DNA of 64,000 nt from Manihot esculenta (GCF_001659605.2 NC_035162.2:4855248-4919247), one strand, 5' to 3'; counted from the stretch's first letter, positions 12,780-25,444 are shown. Notes: generated by a model from the letters alone, not told the origin. A program made the numbers and translations.

Positions 12780-13800
12780 TGCTCGTGCACTGAAGCAGCA
12801 AACGGAAAGGCTTTGTTTTTAGATTGCAATTTTTACTCAAATGCCATCAGTCAAACTCCAGCCACTGGCAATTGCTCTTCTTTCTACTGCAAATGCAGTG
12901 AAAATGTGTGCACCCAATTAACAGAATTATTTAGCTTTTCCATATCTTGAACACAACTTGTTTAGAGAAATCCAACAAGAACTTGAAATATGCATACTGG
13001 TGAACTGGTGAACGTGCTGTGGTTGAATGATGGAAATCTTTCTGGACGAGCATAGAATCAACATTTTTTTTTCTAGTCTGAGAATCAACCTCTAATTTTC
13101 CAACTGTATTTGCAAAGTCATGCAGCAAAGATTTCCTCATAATCTGAATGTCTCACGCATTAGATTTCATACATGGATTAACTGGGACTTCGAGCTGGCT
13201 CTCGAAGAGAATTACGTTCTGAAAGTAGAAGGTGGATGGGGCATTTATGATATGCCAAAGCCATATCGTATTGTTTTCAAGGTCACGTTCTGTTAGGAAG
13301 TCTCGCATTGGAAGCTGGATTTCCCTCTTGTCCAAACATGGGCTGATCCCAACTAAGCCATCTGATAGGCATGACTCTATGCAAGACTTCCTAACAGCAC
13401 AGCTTATTGGAAGAATAATTAAGCTCAGGCCCCAGAATATACAATCCTCAAAATTCTATTACATGCAGCAAATTAGTTGGATAAGTATAATACATCAATG
13501 CTCGAGAATCATCATATGCAAATTGACCCAGGAATGGAATCTCAAGCAGATTGGTAGAAGTTTGATGAGGTTTGCACTTCGTAGGGACAAGTTTGCCTCG
13601 TAAGAAAAACAAAAGTACATTGTACACCTAAGCGTTTTGGAAATATGAATGGATATTAGAAATGGTTCATTTAACAAAAAAACAAAAAAATTAGAGAGAG
13701 AATCCCCTTCGACAATTCCTGTAGATCAGCGTTCTTGTAACCAGCATTGCAGCTTTTTGATCCCTGTCCTTGGAAGTATTGGTACTACAGACTAGAAGTA
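12780..13800. other. intergenic region with a small inverted-repeat element
   Basis: I see no convincing gene. A 106-bp segment at 13291-13396 is bounded by inverted repeats. The rest is unremarkable unique-looking DNA between two convergent genes. Confidence 0.4.
13291..13396. repeat. 106-bp segment with about 19-bp terminal inverted repeats
   Basis: The left end is TGTTAGGAAGTCTCGCAT and the right end, read in reverse, is TGTTAGGAAGTCTTGCAT, with one mismatch. It could be a tiny MITE-like element or a relic. No convincing target-site duplication was found. Confidence 0.5.
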
Positions 13801-13824
13801 AATTAGTTGTCTTGCAAATTACAT

Positions 13825-15251
13825 TCAAAAATCATCACCGTCGGAAACTTCTCCTGGCAAAAATTTTCCAATAAAAGAGAAATCAATATTAGGAAATCGC
13901 TTCTGAAGCTCTGAGGTTATGACATTTTGAAGTTGGTTGCAGTTCTCTCCCATCTGATCCCAAGCTTCACTCTCTTTCTTCTCCCATTCTCGGGCAGCAG
14001 CATCAGCTTCAGCCAGCCGGACTTGCAAAACATCAATTTCTTGTTCCAGCAAAGGGATTCTTTCATTTTCTTTCTCCAACTGAGAAGCCTTGCAAGAAAA
14101 AAAATTCTTTATCTTTCTGAAGGGTATTAACTGTCTTAGTGAGATTCTGGATATTATGTTCAGCACCTCCAATTTTCTTCTCCAGTTTTTCTCCCTCTCT
14201 GAGAACCTTCCAGAAGCTACCTCCTTCTCTTTCTTAACTTTCTCCAACTCCCTGGCACAAGCTTGAGTGGAAGAATTAGTGCCTCGTTGTTCTGTCTCAG
14301 CAACGCACTAGCAGCTATCATCTGCAAGAAATTTAAGTTACAACAACTACAAAAAAAAGGCTCAGAAGAGGAAGATAATTTGACCTGAAATGCGAGATTC
14401 TGCACAGTTCTTTCCAAGTCAACAGCCTCAAGTTTATCAAAAATTTTCTTGTCCGAATCGAGCACACAAGAGCGTGCCAAAATATCACTGACATTCTTGT
14501 TATTGACCACAGACACGTCCGGACCAAATGTATTTATAATATGTTCTTGCAGGTCAAATCCTGGTCCTTGGGAACTGCTGGCTTTGCCCGAACCTAGAGA
14601 CTCCGTTGATTGAGCTTGTTGAACAACAGGCTCAGTATTTTGCTCAGAATTCATTCGACCGGAAACCACAAGCACTTCTTTGACACGCTCAGAGTGTTCT
14701 GCATCAACGTGCAGCTGCTGACCAATTTGAGCTTCAGCAGGCCGAACTGTTTCAGTTAAAAAATGAGCAGGAGTAAACTCTCTACTTTTCTCAGCAGAAG
14801 AACTACTGTTTACAGCTAGTTTGCTTCTTTGCATAGAATCAACCAAACGAGGATTCAACATCTTTTTTCATAAAATTCCGATTCAGTAACAATAGGAGGA
14901 GGAGACAACTCTCTCCTTTTCTTAACAAAATCACTAGCCTGTACACCTTGTTTCCTTTGTCTTTGTGTGGCATCATGAGACAACTCTCTCCTTTTCTCCA
15001 CGGAAACACTAGTTTGTGCTTCTTGTTTCCTTTGTCTTTGCATAGCATCATGAAACAGCGCTCTTCTTTTCTCAACAGAAACTTTACTCTGAACATCTTG
15101 TTTCCTTTTTCTTTGCATAGCATCTACCAAACGAGGATTCAACATCCCTAGCACAAAAATTTTAATACAATTTGCAGGTTGAAGTGTAAGTTGAATTAAA
15201 ACATGCAATATTCGAATCACCTTTGTTGGTAGCACCATATGAATCAACCAT
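13825..15251 (-). pseudogene. repeat- and coiled-coil protein gene with broken frame
   Basis: Exon 1 (15251-15221) starts MVDSYGATNKG and splices to 15147. Three tandem 25-residue units follow (DAMQRxRKQxxQ..VSVEKRRxL), with a weaker fourth. A Ser-rich middle leads to a donor at 14385 and an acceptor near 14321. The C-terminal part is a Glu/Lys-rich coiled coil ending SFIGKFLPGEVSDGDDF. The coding sense changes frame at least four times: near 14865 (A run), near 14270-14310, near 14200 (A run) and near 14100 (an 8-base A/T run). Most breaks fall in homopolymers, so this is either a decaying gene or a sequence with assembly indels. The coiled-coil architecture is reminiscent of plant transposon-derived proteins, but I do not recognise the gene. 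Confidence 0.6.
14878..15132 (-). repeat. tandem 75-bp coding repeat (about 3 units)
   Basis: Three consecutive 75-bp units encode variants of DAMQRQRKQ..VSVEKRREL. A MLNPRLVD[AS]MQR segment occurs at both ends of the array. This indicates growth by unequal exchange. Confidence 0.8.
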
Positions 15252-15259
15252 CCTAATCA

Positions 15260-16640
15260 AATTCTTGTAATGAGTGTCATAGCAAATTAAATTTATATAA
15301 ATTAACGATAAATTATAATATAATTTTTAAAATTTTATTTAAATAATAAAATAGTATTTAAATAACTATTTTTATTATAACAATATTATTTTTTTATTAA
15401 TCTCATTATTCATTCTCTATTCCTATTTTTATATAATATCATTGATATTAATAAAAATTTAAAATATAAAAAAATAAAATTTTATAATTTAAAATATATA
15501 ATATTTTATTTTATTTAGAATATTATTAATAAGATGTAAAGTTTTTCAAATATAAAAAATATACATAAAATTTATAATATTGAATACAAATGTTCAGTAA
15601 AATATTTTAATGTATATTATTTCTATTTGATGTTTTATATAATAGAAATTTATTTATAATAAATATTTATTTAATATTATATATAATAAATATAACATGA
15701 TTCTAAAATCTAATTGGTTTCAAGAAACCTATTTTCATATGCATAAGGCAAGGCAGCTCGCTGGCGGCTGGGGGATGTGGAAGCCGATTCAAGAAAAGCA
15801 CTACATACATGGAAATGGAATGGAAACTTCAATTGTGTGTTATCCGTGGAAAAATAATGGGTGGTTATTTTGCGATTGCCAGTCGTTTTCCTTGCTGGAA
15901 CCACTGTATGCCCTCCAAGTGCAAAACTAGTCAGTTGTCGCAAAAGAAAAGTGAATTTCCCATCTCCCAGCTAGTTGGGATTCCACTTGCTTTGATTTTG
16001 ACATCCACCAACCTGCATGTGTATCTAAAAGTTTTTTGGATTCTCTTTTCAACAGAGAATTTTGGTTCAGATTCTCAAGTTTTATGATTGTAACTTCAAC
16101 GGCGACACGGGTTTATAAATGGGTAATAAGTGAAGGACTTGAAAAGAAAATAAGTAAAATCAGCTGGAGATGCCCTGGATTGACTACACACTTTGGTTTC
16201 TGGGGTCTGGAGTTATGGACACTAGTAGGTTGATTAGATCCAGATAAGATGTGGGAGGCCCATTCGTTTCAGATTTGATAGATCATAAACCATATTCAGT
16301 CAAAATCGCAAAGTACCTTCTCTTTTTTTTTTTTTTTTTTGCCCTTTTTTGGGTCAATCATTCCCCAGAAATTTCTTGAACTTTTCTTCAGAGCCAAACA
16401 AGCAAAATATTTAGGATCTTGCTTCAACTTCCACGTCATTTCATCTAAACTTCAGCTGCTCGCAGTCGTCCTCTTATTCTCACCAAGCATTTCTTTCATC
16501 CACATCATCCCAACATCAGCAGTTATCCCTTTACTTTAGGAGGAAAGAAAAAACAGAGAAGCAGCGAGAAAAGGAAGAACAAGATTTCTCTACTGTGATT
16601 TTAAGTGGGAGAATCTCATCAATTATGGTAACCATTTGAT
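15260..16640. other. intergenic region, AT-rich then mixed composition
   Basis: The part from 15290 to 15690 is AT-rich. From 15700 to 16600 the composition is less biased and has only short open frames without protein-like character. A 20-base T run lies at about 16321-16340. No gene is supported. Confidence 0.5.
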
Positions 16641-16772
16641 ACTTCTATACACAAAAGTACTCAATTTATATTCATGGAAGACTGTTTCAATTACATACAA
16701 ATTATTATTGAACATTCCCAAATTCAGACCCTGATCCTGCCCAAAGCCATACACTTTTTTCATCACTTCAAT

Positions 16773-19263
16773 TCAGAACATAGCAGCTTTTAGTCTTCTG
16801 CTTAACTCCTTCCTGCACACAAACAAAATTCATATGATTAACGTCAATTTCACATCAAGTCCTTGTTAAAGGAAGATTCTTTTAGTTACCTGGTGAGTTC
16901 TCTGTCAAGGCCTGAAGCAGATAATAGTCCTCTGTTCTCTTCAGCCCTTCTCAGAAGGTATGGTATCACCATCTCTACAGGTCCAAATGGCAAATACTTG
17001 CTGACTTGAAAACCTGCATTTCTTAAACCAAAAGAAAGTGCTTCTGCCATTCCATAAAGCTGTGCAAACTCCAATCTCTGATTCCCATTCCCAATGCCCA
17101 ACTCTTCTGCTTTTTTGGCAGCCAGAGTCCCTGACTCAACATTATGGGTTGCGAGAATGAGTCCATGCGAGCGATCAGCGATCGCCTCTAGCAGGAATGA
17201 AGCGCAGTCATTGTAGCAATCATGTGTCTGCTGAATGCTATTGTGAATGGGAGACTGGTAGCCTAAGGAAGAGGCTAATTTTCTTTCACTTGACATATAA
17301 GCACCCCTCACCAGCTTGAATCCCATTGGAAGTCCCATCTTGTCTGCAGCTTTAGTTGCAAGTAACAATCTCTCTTTTGCATCTTTCAAGTAGGCTTGAA
17401 TTGTTCCATACACAATAGGATTATCATCTTTGTTATACTTAATTGCTGATGAATATGTAAAGTAATCTATGGCAGGTTGAACTTTCGTGTGCTCTGCATC
17501 GATGACCAATGGAACATTGGCCTCCGCACACGCTTGACAAAGTTTCAAAAGTTTCTGCTGGCCTAAGAGAAGATGTTGCTCTTCTTCTGGGGTCAATGGT
17601 TCTGGTTTCTTGAGAGTGTGATATAATGGGGTGGATTCAGAGAAAATTGGAAACGTATTCTGTTTCCATGGAAGATTGAAAGAAGGGTCTTTTTCTTGCC
17701 ACCTTAACAAATCGGCAACTCGCTCAAGCAAGTTGAGAGGGCAAATTGCAGTGATCTTCACAACCACTGCGCTCACCTAATGATAACAATAAGAAATTAG
17801 TTTCATATACAAACTGCAAAACTTGCTTTCTGGCAACCTCGTCCTTTTTCAAAGTAAACAAAATATATTTAATTAAACTTGCAAATTGTACAAGCTGGAA
17901 ATTACCGTACAGGTTTGTCTGGATATGGAAAGAGGCACCTTTTTTATTCAAAAGGACATTTCCAAACATAAAGATCATCTTATTCCTGAACTAGAATTTT
18001 TAATCCTTTTTTTGTAAGTTATTTTGTTCTTATGCACACAAAAGATAATTCAAGATAATTGAATACAGCAGTATACTTACGCAGAAGATGCGAATTGCGC
18101 CGAACAGCAACATTCACAAAATTCATGTGCTCATTTCCAACTTGTTTTGTCCATAAATCATTTTAAATATTTGAAAGCAAACAAAAAAGAATTATGAATG
18201 AAAAGCTGTCAATAATCTAGAAATTTCAGCTTTATTATTATTATCTTTATTTTTTTAAAAAAAATTCGACAGGGATGAAATAATTCACACCAAAATCAAT
18301 ACAAAAATCACAAAAAAAATGTTTTTTTTGTTAGATCTCCTTCCAACATAGGTATGGTCTATCTTACTGTCACTGTCAGAGGTCCCACCTAATGAAAAGT
18401 CCTATTATTATATTTATTTATAAGCAACCCAGCAAGATTGAGATATGACTCAGGACCAGGTCGGATCCATATCATACTGTTGCTGACGTGTGTCGGAAGG
18501 GTCCCTATCTAATTTTTATTGGCTTAGCTTGCTTCACGGCTCATATTTGCTATAATAATACAGCGAAACCAAGAACTTAGTAGAAATTTTCTTGAGAATG
18601 AATTTTCTCAAGAAACAAACATTAGAATCACGGAAAGTAACTTTCTTACGAAAATAAAAGAAAAATTTAAGAAGTAAATGGATTAATGAATCTGCTTACA
18701 GAAGATGGAGAGAGGGACTTGGCTGTTTCAATGGTGTCGAGAAACCCCTGAAAATTTCGATCACAGGCATCGTTATCAACTGTAAACTCCACAGAAAAAT
18801 CCAGCATCCCTCTTAAACCAGACTCGTTGAGTTTCTTTACACAGTTGGCTACCTCCACAGTATCCTCTCCAGCACAGAAATGCTCATAGAAACTATGCCT
18901 TACAGCACTCAATATAAGATCACGTACAATATTATCAACACCCATCAGCTTAGAATTCATAACCCACATGCCCAAATCCACCACAGGGTTCATGGCAGCC
19001 ATGTGAAGTATAAGAGAAGCATGTAGGAGTTTTCTTGAGGGTAAGGTGGCGAAGAGTTTTTGGTGATCACTGAGGTCGAGGATAGACGGAGGTGTGGTGA
19101 TGGTGGGTTCTGGTTTTGTGGCCAAGTTGAGGGATGGGATGGCGGAGATGGAGGAGGAAGAGGAAGAGGTGGAGGAGGAGGAGGTGACGAGAGGCCTGAT
19201 GAAGGAACTGATGTGTTTGAGCAGCTTAGGAGAAATGACTCTGGTGGTGGTGCTGGCGGCCAT
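16773..19263 (-). CDS. ProDH: proline dehydrogenase, mitochondrial
   Basis: Three exons (19263-18700, 17776-16890, 16812-16773) encode 496 residues, the normal plant length. The enzyme oxidises L-proline to pyrroline-5-carboxylate with FAD at the inner mitochondrial membrane and feeds electrons to the respiratory chain. The Ser/Thr-rich basic N-terminus fits a mitochondrial presequence. HFCAGEDTVEVANCVKKL is in exon 1. Catalytic-barrel motifs follow in exon 2: VPLVIDAEHTKVQPAIDY, GFKLVRGAYMSSE (about 339-350), EFAQLYGM (about 422) and PFGPVEMVIPYLLRRAEENR. I started at the ATG at 19263 because the frame upstream has no ATG. A TATAAATT box lies about 100 bp upstream. All key motifs are intact. 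Confidence 0.96.
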
Positions 19264-19362
19264 CAAAGGCGGAGACAAAAGATTCTTACAGTCTTGGAAT
19301 TTTTGTTTGAAAAGTAGTAATGATGAAATGGGATGGGTGGATCTTGGTTTGGTTTGGGCTAA

Positions 19363-19368
19363 TTTATA
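19363..19368 (-). promoter_or_regulatory. TATA box of the proline dehydrogenase gene
   Basis: TATAAA on the minus strand, about 95-100 bp upstream of the start codon at 19263. This leaves room for a leader of roughly 70 nt. Confidence 0.55.
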
Positions 19369-19399
19369 GAAAATTTCACAGCTTTTTATTTTTTTTTAA

Positions 19400-22300
19400 T
19401 GGGATATGATTGATTGATTGATTGTCTCCCTTTTATATTACTTTAATTTTGTAAGATATTGTAATTACAATTCGTTATTTTATTTCCAAACTAACAAATC
19501 CGGATTTTCTAAATTGAAATCTTAACTTAAAAGAAAATTGTTAATTAAATCCTTAAATTTGGAATTTTCCTTGTTAATTAGGTATTTTTAATTTAAAAAT
19601 AATCATTAACAAAACAATATTTGTTAATTTGATATTATAAATCGTTAAACTTTTCCTTTTTTCTTCTTTCCATATAATAATAAACCTCCAGCTTTCTTGG
19701 TGTTAACGGAAACGATTACAATGAGAAATTATTTTATTATTTTTTATAATTTATTATTAATTTAATAAATCAATCAATATATTAAAAAAAATTAAAAAAA
19801 AAACATGATGACTTGGACAACCATGTGAAGCAAAAACGGTGCATTATCCACGTTAAACAATTAAGCCAAAAACTCTGAAATTCTTATTATATTGAAATTT
19901 AGTTAAAATATCGATAAAAGATTCGCTTGGCTGGAATCTCAATTATAAATACAATTTTTTCGTTTAGAATTATAAATTTTATAAAAACTTAAATTAATTA
20001 ATTTATTTTTTAATAATTCTTTTATTTAGACAAAGGAATTCAATTTTCTTTTATATAAATTTTATAAAATTTTTTAACAATTCATTTAAATTTTTATTTT
20101 ACAAAATAAATACATATAAAAGGAAGAAAATTTAAATACAATTCATTTAAATTTATTTTGTATATAAAAATATTTACTTTTTTACAATACGCTAAAAATT
20201 ATATATTTCACCCAATTAATCAACTTAATGCAATTAGATATGCAATAACTAATTTAATTAAAAAATTAACATATTATATTTTGATCCATTTAAATCTATT
20301 ATGATAAAAAATTCAATAAAAAATCTATTATGATCAATTTATTTAATTAAATTGATAGATTAAACTGTTTATTTTTAAAACATTTATATCCAACTTATTC
20401 ATTTGGTTCTTAATTTTTGTATAATTTAATCGTATTTTAAATATTATTAAAATTTTTATAAATTAAATTAAATAAATAAAATTTACCATATACTTACAAA
20501 TTTAGAGCTAATATTTTATTAAATTACTACGGCTCATAACTTTTATCTATGATAACTCCAGATTTAAAATGGGTCTAAATTTAATCTTTTTTTTTCTTTT
20601 TTTTTTCATTTTCATTATTTTTATCTTTTCGAACGAGTTTCCAACATTTTAAATTCATATCTGTCGGCTATCTTCATGCGAATAGTCCGTTGGTCGATAC
20701 TATATCTGAATTCTTGTTAAATATTATTTAATTTTTTTTATCCTGTTATTAGAGGTTCATTGATACTATGTTTGGATTCTTATCAATTGATTATTTAATC
20801 TTTTTTATCATGTTATTGGAGGTTTTATTTTTATTTGGAGGTGGATAGTTAATTGGACCTAATTAAATAAACTCATTTAAATTTTTTTAATTTGAGTTAT
20901 TGTAAGTTTTGCAGTTAAAATTAATAATTTTTTTTTTGAAATGAGATTGAGAATTAGGGCAGTAAGATCAATATTTTTTTTTTTAATGGAGATTTGAGAT
21001 TGGAAGAGTAGAATTTGAGATTGGGAGAATAGAATTTGAAATTTCTCAAATTTATTCAGATATATTTATTATCAGATTAAACCTGTGAATAATAGTTATT
21101 AGTAATTAATAATGATTTTATTAATTTAACAAAATTTATTACACTCATAGCACTGATATAATTAAAATATTAGTAGTAAGTTATTTAATTAAACTATATT
21201 TTTTAATTTTTATAAAAAAGTAAAATGGATATAGAAAGTTATTTAATTAAAATCATTATATTTTTTTAATTTTTTATGAAAAATAATAGATAAAATTTAT
21301 AAAATAAAGAAGTATTATTTATTTTGAATGTATAATTGCTATTTTTATTAATTTAACTATTTTTTTCTTATATTGTTTTTCTAAAAAATTTGCAAAATTC
21401 AATCCAACTACAATAATAAGACTTATTAGGTTTGATTACATACATCCAAATATTAGTAAGTTAAAGAGTTAGACACATATTTATAAGAAATTTCTAATAT
21501 ATAAATAAATAAATTTTATTATTGAAAAAATAAATAAAATTCATATTATTATATTATTGATATATGACAGCATGAATTTATTTACGAATTTTCTTTAAAA
21601 TTGAGACATCACATATATCGTGTGATACATCATATATATCGTGTGATATATTAATAACATGTTTATTTAAATAGATTATATGTTTGAATATATTGACATA
21701 ATTAATTAAATAGATTATATGTTTGAATCCCGCACGTATAAATTGGCAAATCCAGAGTACATGGGAAGGTGGGTTCGTGAAGCTCAAAATTTCTAAATAG
21801 AATTAAAAGAAAAAAAATTAATTAAATATAAAAATTTAATTGAATTTTTTTAAATTGGTTTGGTTTTTAATTATGATATTTCATCAATTCAATTTAGTTT
21901 TTTTCTATAAAAAAAATTATTTTAAATTTTATGAATTAATAGCATTATTAAATTTTCAATTGGTCTTAAGAATAAAACAATAGGAAGTGAGGTAAGGAAT
22001 ATATATATAATATAATTATTATTTTTTTTCATTTAAATGATTAAGATCAGAATATTTACTTTAGTTTGATTTGCTTTAATTTAATTTTCTAAAAATTTAT
22101 CCTTACATAAGTCTTATTACTTTAATTATTTATAGTAAGTTTTTTCTTCTCATTATTTTAATTGCACATAATTAATTGATTTATATAAATAGCTAATTTA
22201 AGAATTTAAATATTTCTCCATTGAAGAAGAAAAGGATCACATGTAATAGAAATCAGCCATTTTCATAATTAATTTTGCCAAAATGGGTGAAAAAGAAAAT

Positions 22301-22745
22301 TTGCTCCCATATATTTGATGATACCGCTACTTGAAATGTAGATCGAAAACAACGGAAGCTCAAGCATTTATTTTAAATATGTGTAAAATATATTTTAAAA
22401 TAATCTTTAGATGAATTAAATGATGCTCACATTTAAATCTAAACTTGAGATATTTCGAATTTGAATCCAATTTAAATTAATTATAAAAAAGAAAAATTGA
22501 TTATATTCAGGACAATATTGGAAATCCCAATTATTCTACAAGATGGTTTCTTATCACTTCTCATCCTAATCACCAACAAAATGCAAGATCAGCATCATCA
22601 TTCATCGACATATTCTAAATAATATTTTGATTCTGTGGCATTTTTTTAGGATTTTTTTTTAAAAAAATCAGCATAAACAATGAAATAACAAGCATACTCA
22701 TAAAATGCCACAAGATGCTAAATTGAAGTGGATGAAAATAGAGAA
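19400..22745. other. gene-free AT-rich spacer
   Basis: About 3.3 kb of A/T-rich sequence with only short spurious frames. I found no tRNA, coding exon or complete mobile element. Small local repeats occur near 21600-21730 (TCGTGTGATA and AGATTATATGTTTGAAT each occur twice). Confidence 0.55.
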
Positions 22746-22754
22746 ATTTCTAAA

Positions 22755-24991
22755 TGTAATACCCGGCTAGACTCCGGTATTGGAATTCCTACCGTCCGGT
22801 GGAATCTCGGATGTCGGAAACCTCTAGAAGGGTAAAATCATGTTTTTATCAAATGTTTTAATGTATTTCATGGGTTTAAACAAGAAAGAAATTAAGTTTG
22901 AATGAAAATAGTCTTGAGAGGAAGACTCAGGTTCGGCCGCCGAACCTCAAGTTCGGCCGCCGAACATGCATGCACTTCGGGAGTGCTTTAGGCCCCCGAA
23001 GGCATAAGTGAGGGAAGTCCAGGTTCGGCCGCTGAACATGGCATGCATGCGGAGGCACGTTAGACCCCCGAAAGTGACCTGGCCAGCCACCTATAAAAGG
23101 GTCTCCTTGTCCGAATGGGCGAGCTTTTCTCTCCATTTTCGGCCCAGGTGAGTTCTCCATTGTCCCTCGCCGATTTTGAGTCCTTGTCTTCAAATCTTTC
23201 ATGATTTTCATGAGTTTTTACTTTGTTTTGAAGATTTTTGAGCAAAGATCAAGTTTTGAGACTTGGAAGACTCAGGAGCTCTTTTCCTTTGATTTTCAAG
23301 TTTAGGTCGTCTCTCTCTCGATCTTCAAGAGGTAAGAGCCGATCTTGAGCTCATTGTATGTTTTAAACAAGTTTTAAGTTGATCTATGGGGTAGAAATGC
23401 ATGTTTAGGTTAGTTGAACTTTGTTAGGTTTTATGTGATTATATGGACAATGTGTGTTGGATATGCATGTTTGATGTATTTGGGTTGGGGTTTAGGATAG
23501 TTTGAGACCCCTATGTGTTGATGCAAGTGTCTATGCATGATTTGAGAGAGTTGGATGCTTGATTGGAGGGTTTGGGAGAAAAGTGCGCATTGAAAAGTTG
23601 AGTTTCTGCCCTTTTGGGAGAAACCAGGTTCGGCAGCCGAAAGGATTTTCGGCCGCCGAACCTGTCTGTGAGGCAAGCCTTTCGGCTGCCGAAGCCTGCC
23701 CTCGAAAATAGACTTTCGTCTCTGGAGGGCACTTTCGGCCGCCGAAGGTGTCGCCGAACCTGCATGACTTTCGGCTCTGGAGGTACTTTCGGCCGCCGAA
23801 CCTGCCGCTGAAAGTGCCCTATGCAGCCCTCCTTTGCATGATTTCGATGATTGTTTTAAGGTGTTTTAGGGGGTTTTTGAGGAGTATTTCAGAGTCATGT
23901 TCATGAATGTTTGGTCCCTCATTTGAGTCCACCTGTGTAGGTTTGGACCCGAGGAACTGAGGACCCCAGCAGTGAATCAACTGCTTCAGTGTCTGTCAGA
24001 GCTAGCCAGAGGTGAATGGAATAACTCTCTACGTTTTAAAGCAAATAATGTAAGTTTTAGCATGATTCACGCATCATGAATGCCATGAGATATACTAGGG
24101 TGCTTGCATTAGAATCCACAAATATGTTGCATTGCATATTATGCTGTTGATGTGGATGAATGTTGAATGATCCATTAGCCCTCATATGTTATGATATGAT
24201 GATATGATATGGAAGTCCAGGCGTGCCTGCTCTACGCCCCTGGCACAATGTAAGAGAAAGTCCGGGTGTGGCCTGCACTACGCCCCCGGCATGATTGGAT
24301 ATGTATGTTATGCTATGGAAGTCCAGGCGTGCCTGCTCTACGCCCCTGGCATGTTTAGACAGTACAGAAGGCTAACTGGTGACAAGTTCATCCTTGATGT
24401 GATTTGTTTGTGCTGTGATGCATTCCATGTTATCATATGTTTTAAATACTATATTTTATTATTCTGCTCACTGGGCTCTAGTAGCTCACCCCTCTCCCTT
24501 AACCCCCAGGTTTGCAGGTACAGGGTAGACCAGGAGGTCAGCAGGAGTAGAGTCATGTGTTATGTAATAGCTAGTTGTGGACATGGATATGATGTAATGT
24601 AAAAGTATGATATGGAAACGTTATGTAATGATGCTTATGAAAGTTTAGGGTTGTGCTTGACCATAGTATGTGTTAATCCCTTTTTAGTACATGATCTCAA
24701 TGTTTAATGATGATTATTGTAAACCAAACTTAATTTATGTTATGTCACCCCATTGGAGCATTGATGAGGACTCCAGGGTGGGGTTAATGTTTATGTTTAT
24801 GAATAGTGCAGGTGCAGGTTGAGTTTGGTGATTGAATGGAAAGAAAAGTTCAAAATTTTTATGTATGTTGTTGATCATGTATGGGATTAAACAGGTTCAC
24901 AGGATGAATGTTTGGCTTGCTACGGGTCCCGGCGGCCTTAAGCCGATCTGGATCCTAGCGCCGGTAGCGGTTCGATTTTCGGGTCGTTACA
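22755..24991 (+). mobile_element. solo LTR of the A-family Ty3/gypsy element
   Basis: It begins TGTAATACCCGGCTAGACTC and ends GGGTCGTTACA. The direct repeat CTAAA at 22750-22754 and 24992-24996 is a 5-bp target duplication. No internal domain is attached, so the element was probably reduced to one LTR by LTR-LTR recombination. It contains a TATA box (23092-23099), clusters of TTCGGCNGCCGAA palindromes, and a three-copy hairpin array at 24216-24350. Confidence 0.93.
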
Positions 24992-24996
24992 CTAAA

Positions 24997-25103
24997 ATCA
25001 TAACCACAAGATGCTAAAATCAATCACCATTAGAAATGCTCTTTGATAGCAAATACCTCCTCAAATACATGAAAGATGGCATTCCTCAGCTGCAGTGAAG
25101 ATA
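24997..25103. other. short host DNA island between two LTR insertions
   Basis: This is the native sequence separating the solo LTR from element A. With both insertions removed it joins the DNA at 40975 onward, next to the 3' end of SLY1. It may therefore be the SLY1 3' flank. Confidence 0.6.
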
Positions 25104-25444
25104 CTGTCTGTAATACCCGGCTAGACTCCGGTATCGGAATTCCTACCGTCCGGTGGAATTTCAGATGTCGGAGACCTCTAGAAGGGTAAAACCATATTTT
25201 CAAGAAATGTTTTAATGTTTTTGATGATTTTAAGTAAAGAGGAAATGAGTTTTTGAATAAAAACACCCTTGGAGGAAACTCAGGTTCGGCCGCCGAACAT
25301 GCATGCACTTCGGGAGTGCTTTAGGCCCCCGAAGGCATAAGTGAGGGAAGTCCAGGTTCGGCCGCCGAACCTGGAGTTCGGCCGCCGAACATGGCATGCA
25401 TGCGGAGGCACGTTCGGCCCCCCGAACGTGGCCTGGCCAGCCAC

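Noticed and set aside
13291..13396. Small inverted-repeat segment as a true transposon
   Set aside because: No target-site duplication could be established; kept only as an inverted repeat.
15697..16233. Overlapping plus-strand open frames of 65-92 residues as a small gene
   Set aside because: Low-complexity overlap of frames, no conserved motif, no splice or promoter context.
24217..24349. Possible CRISPR-like array or microsatellite from regularly spaced repeats
   Set aside because: This is plant nuclear DNA; there are only three to five short units inside LTRs, with variable spacing and no associated genes.
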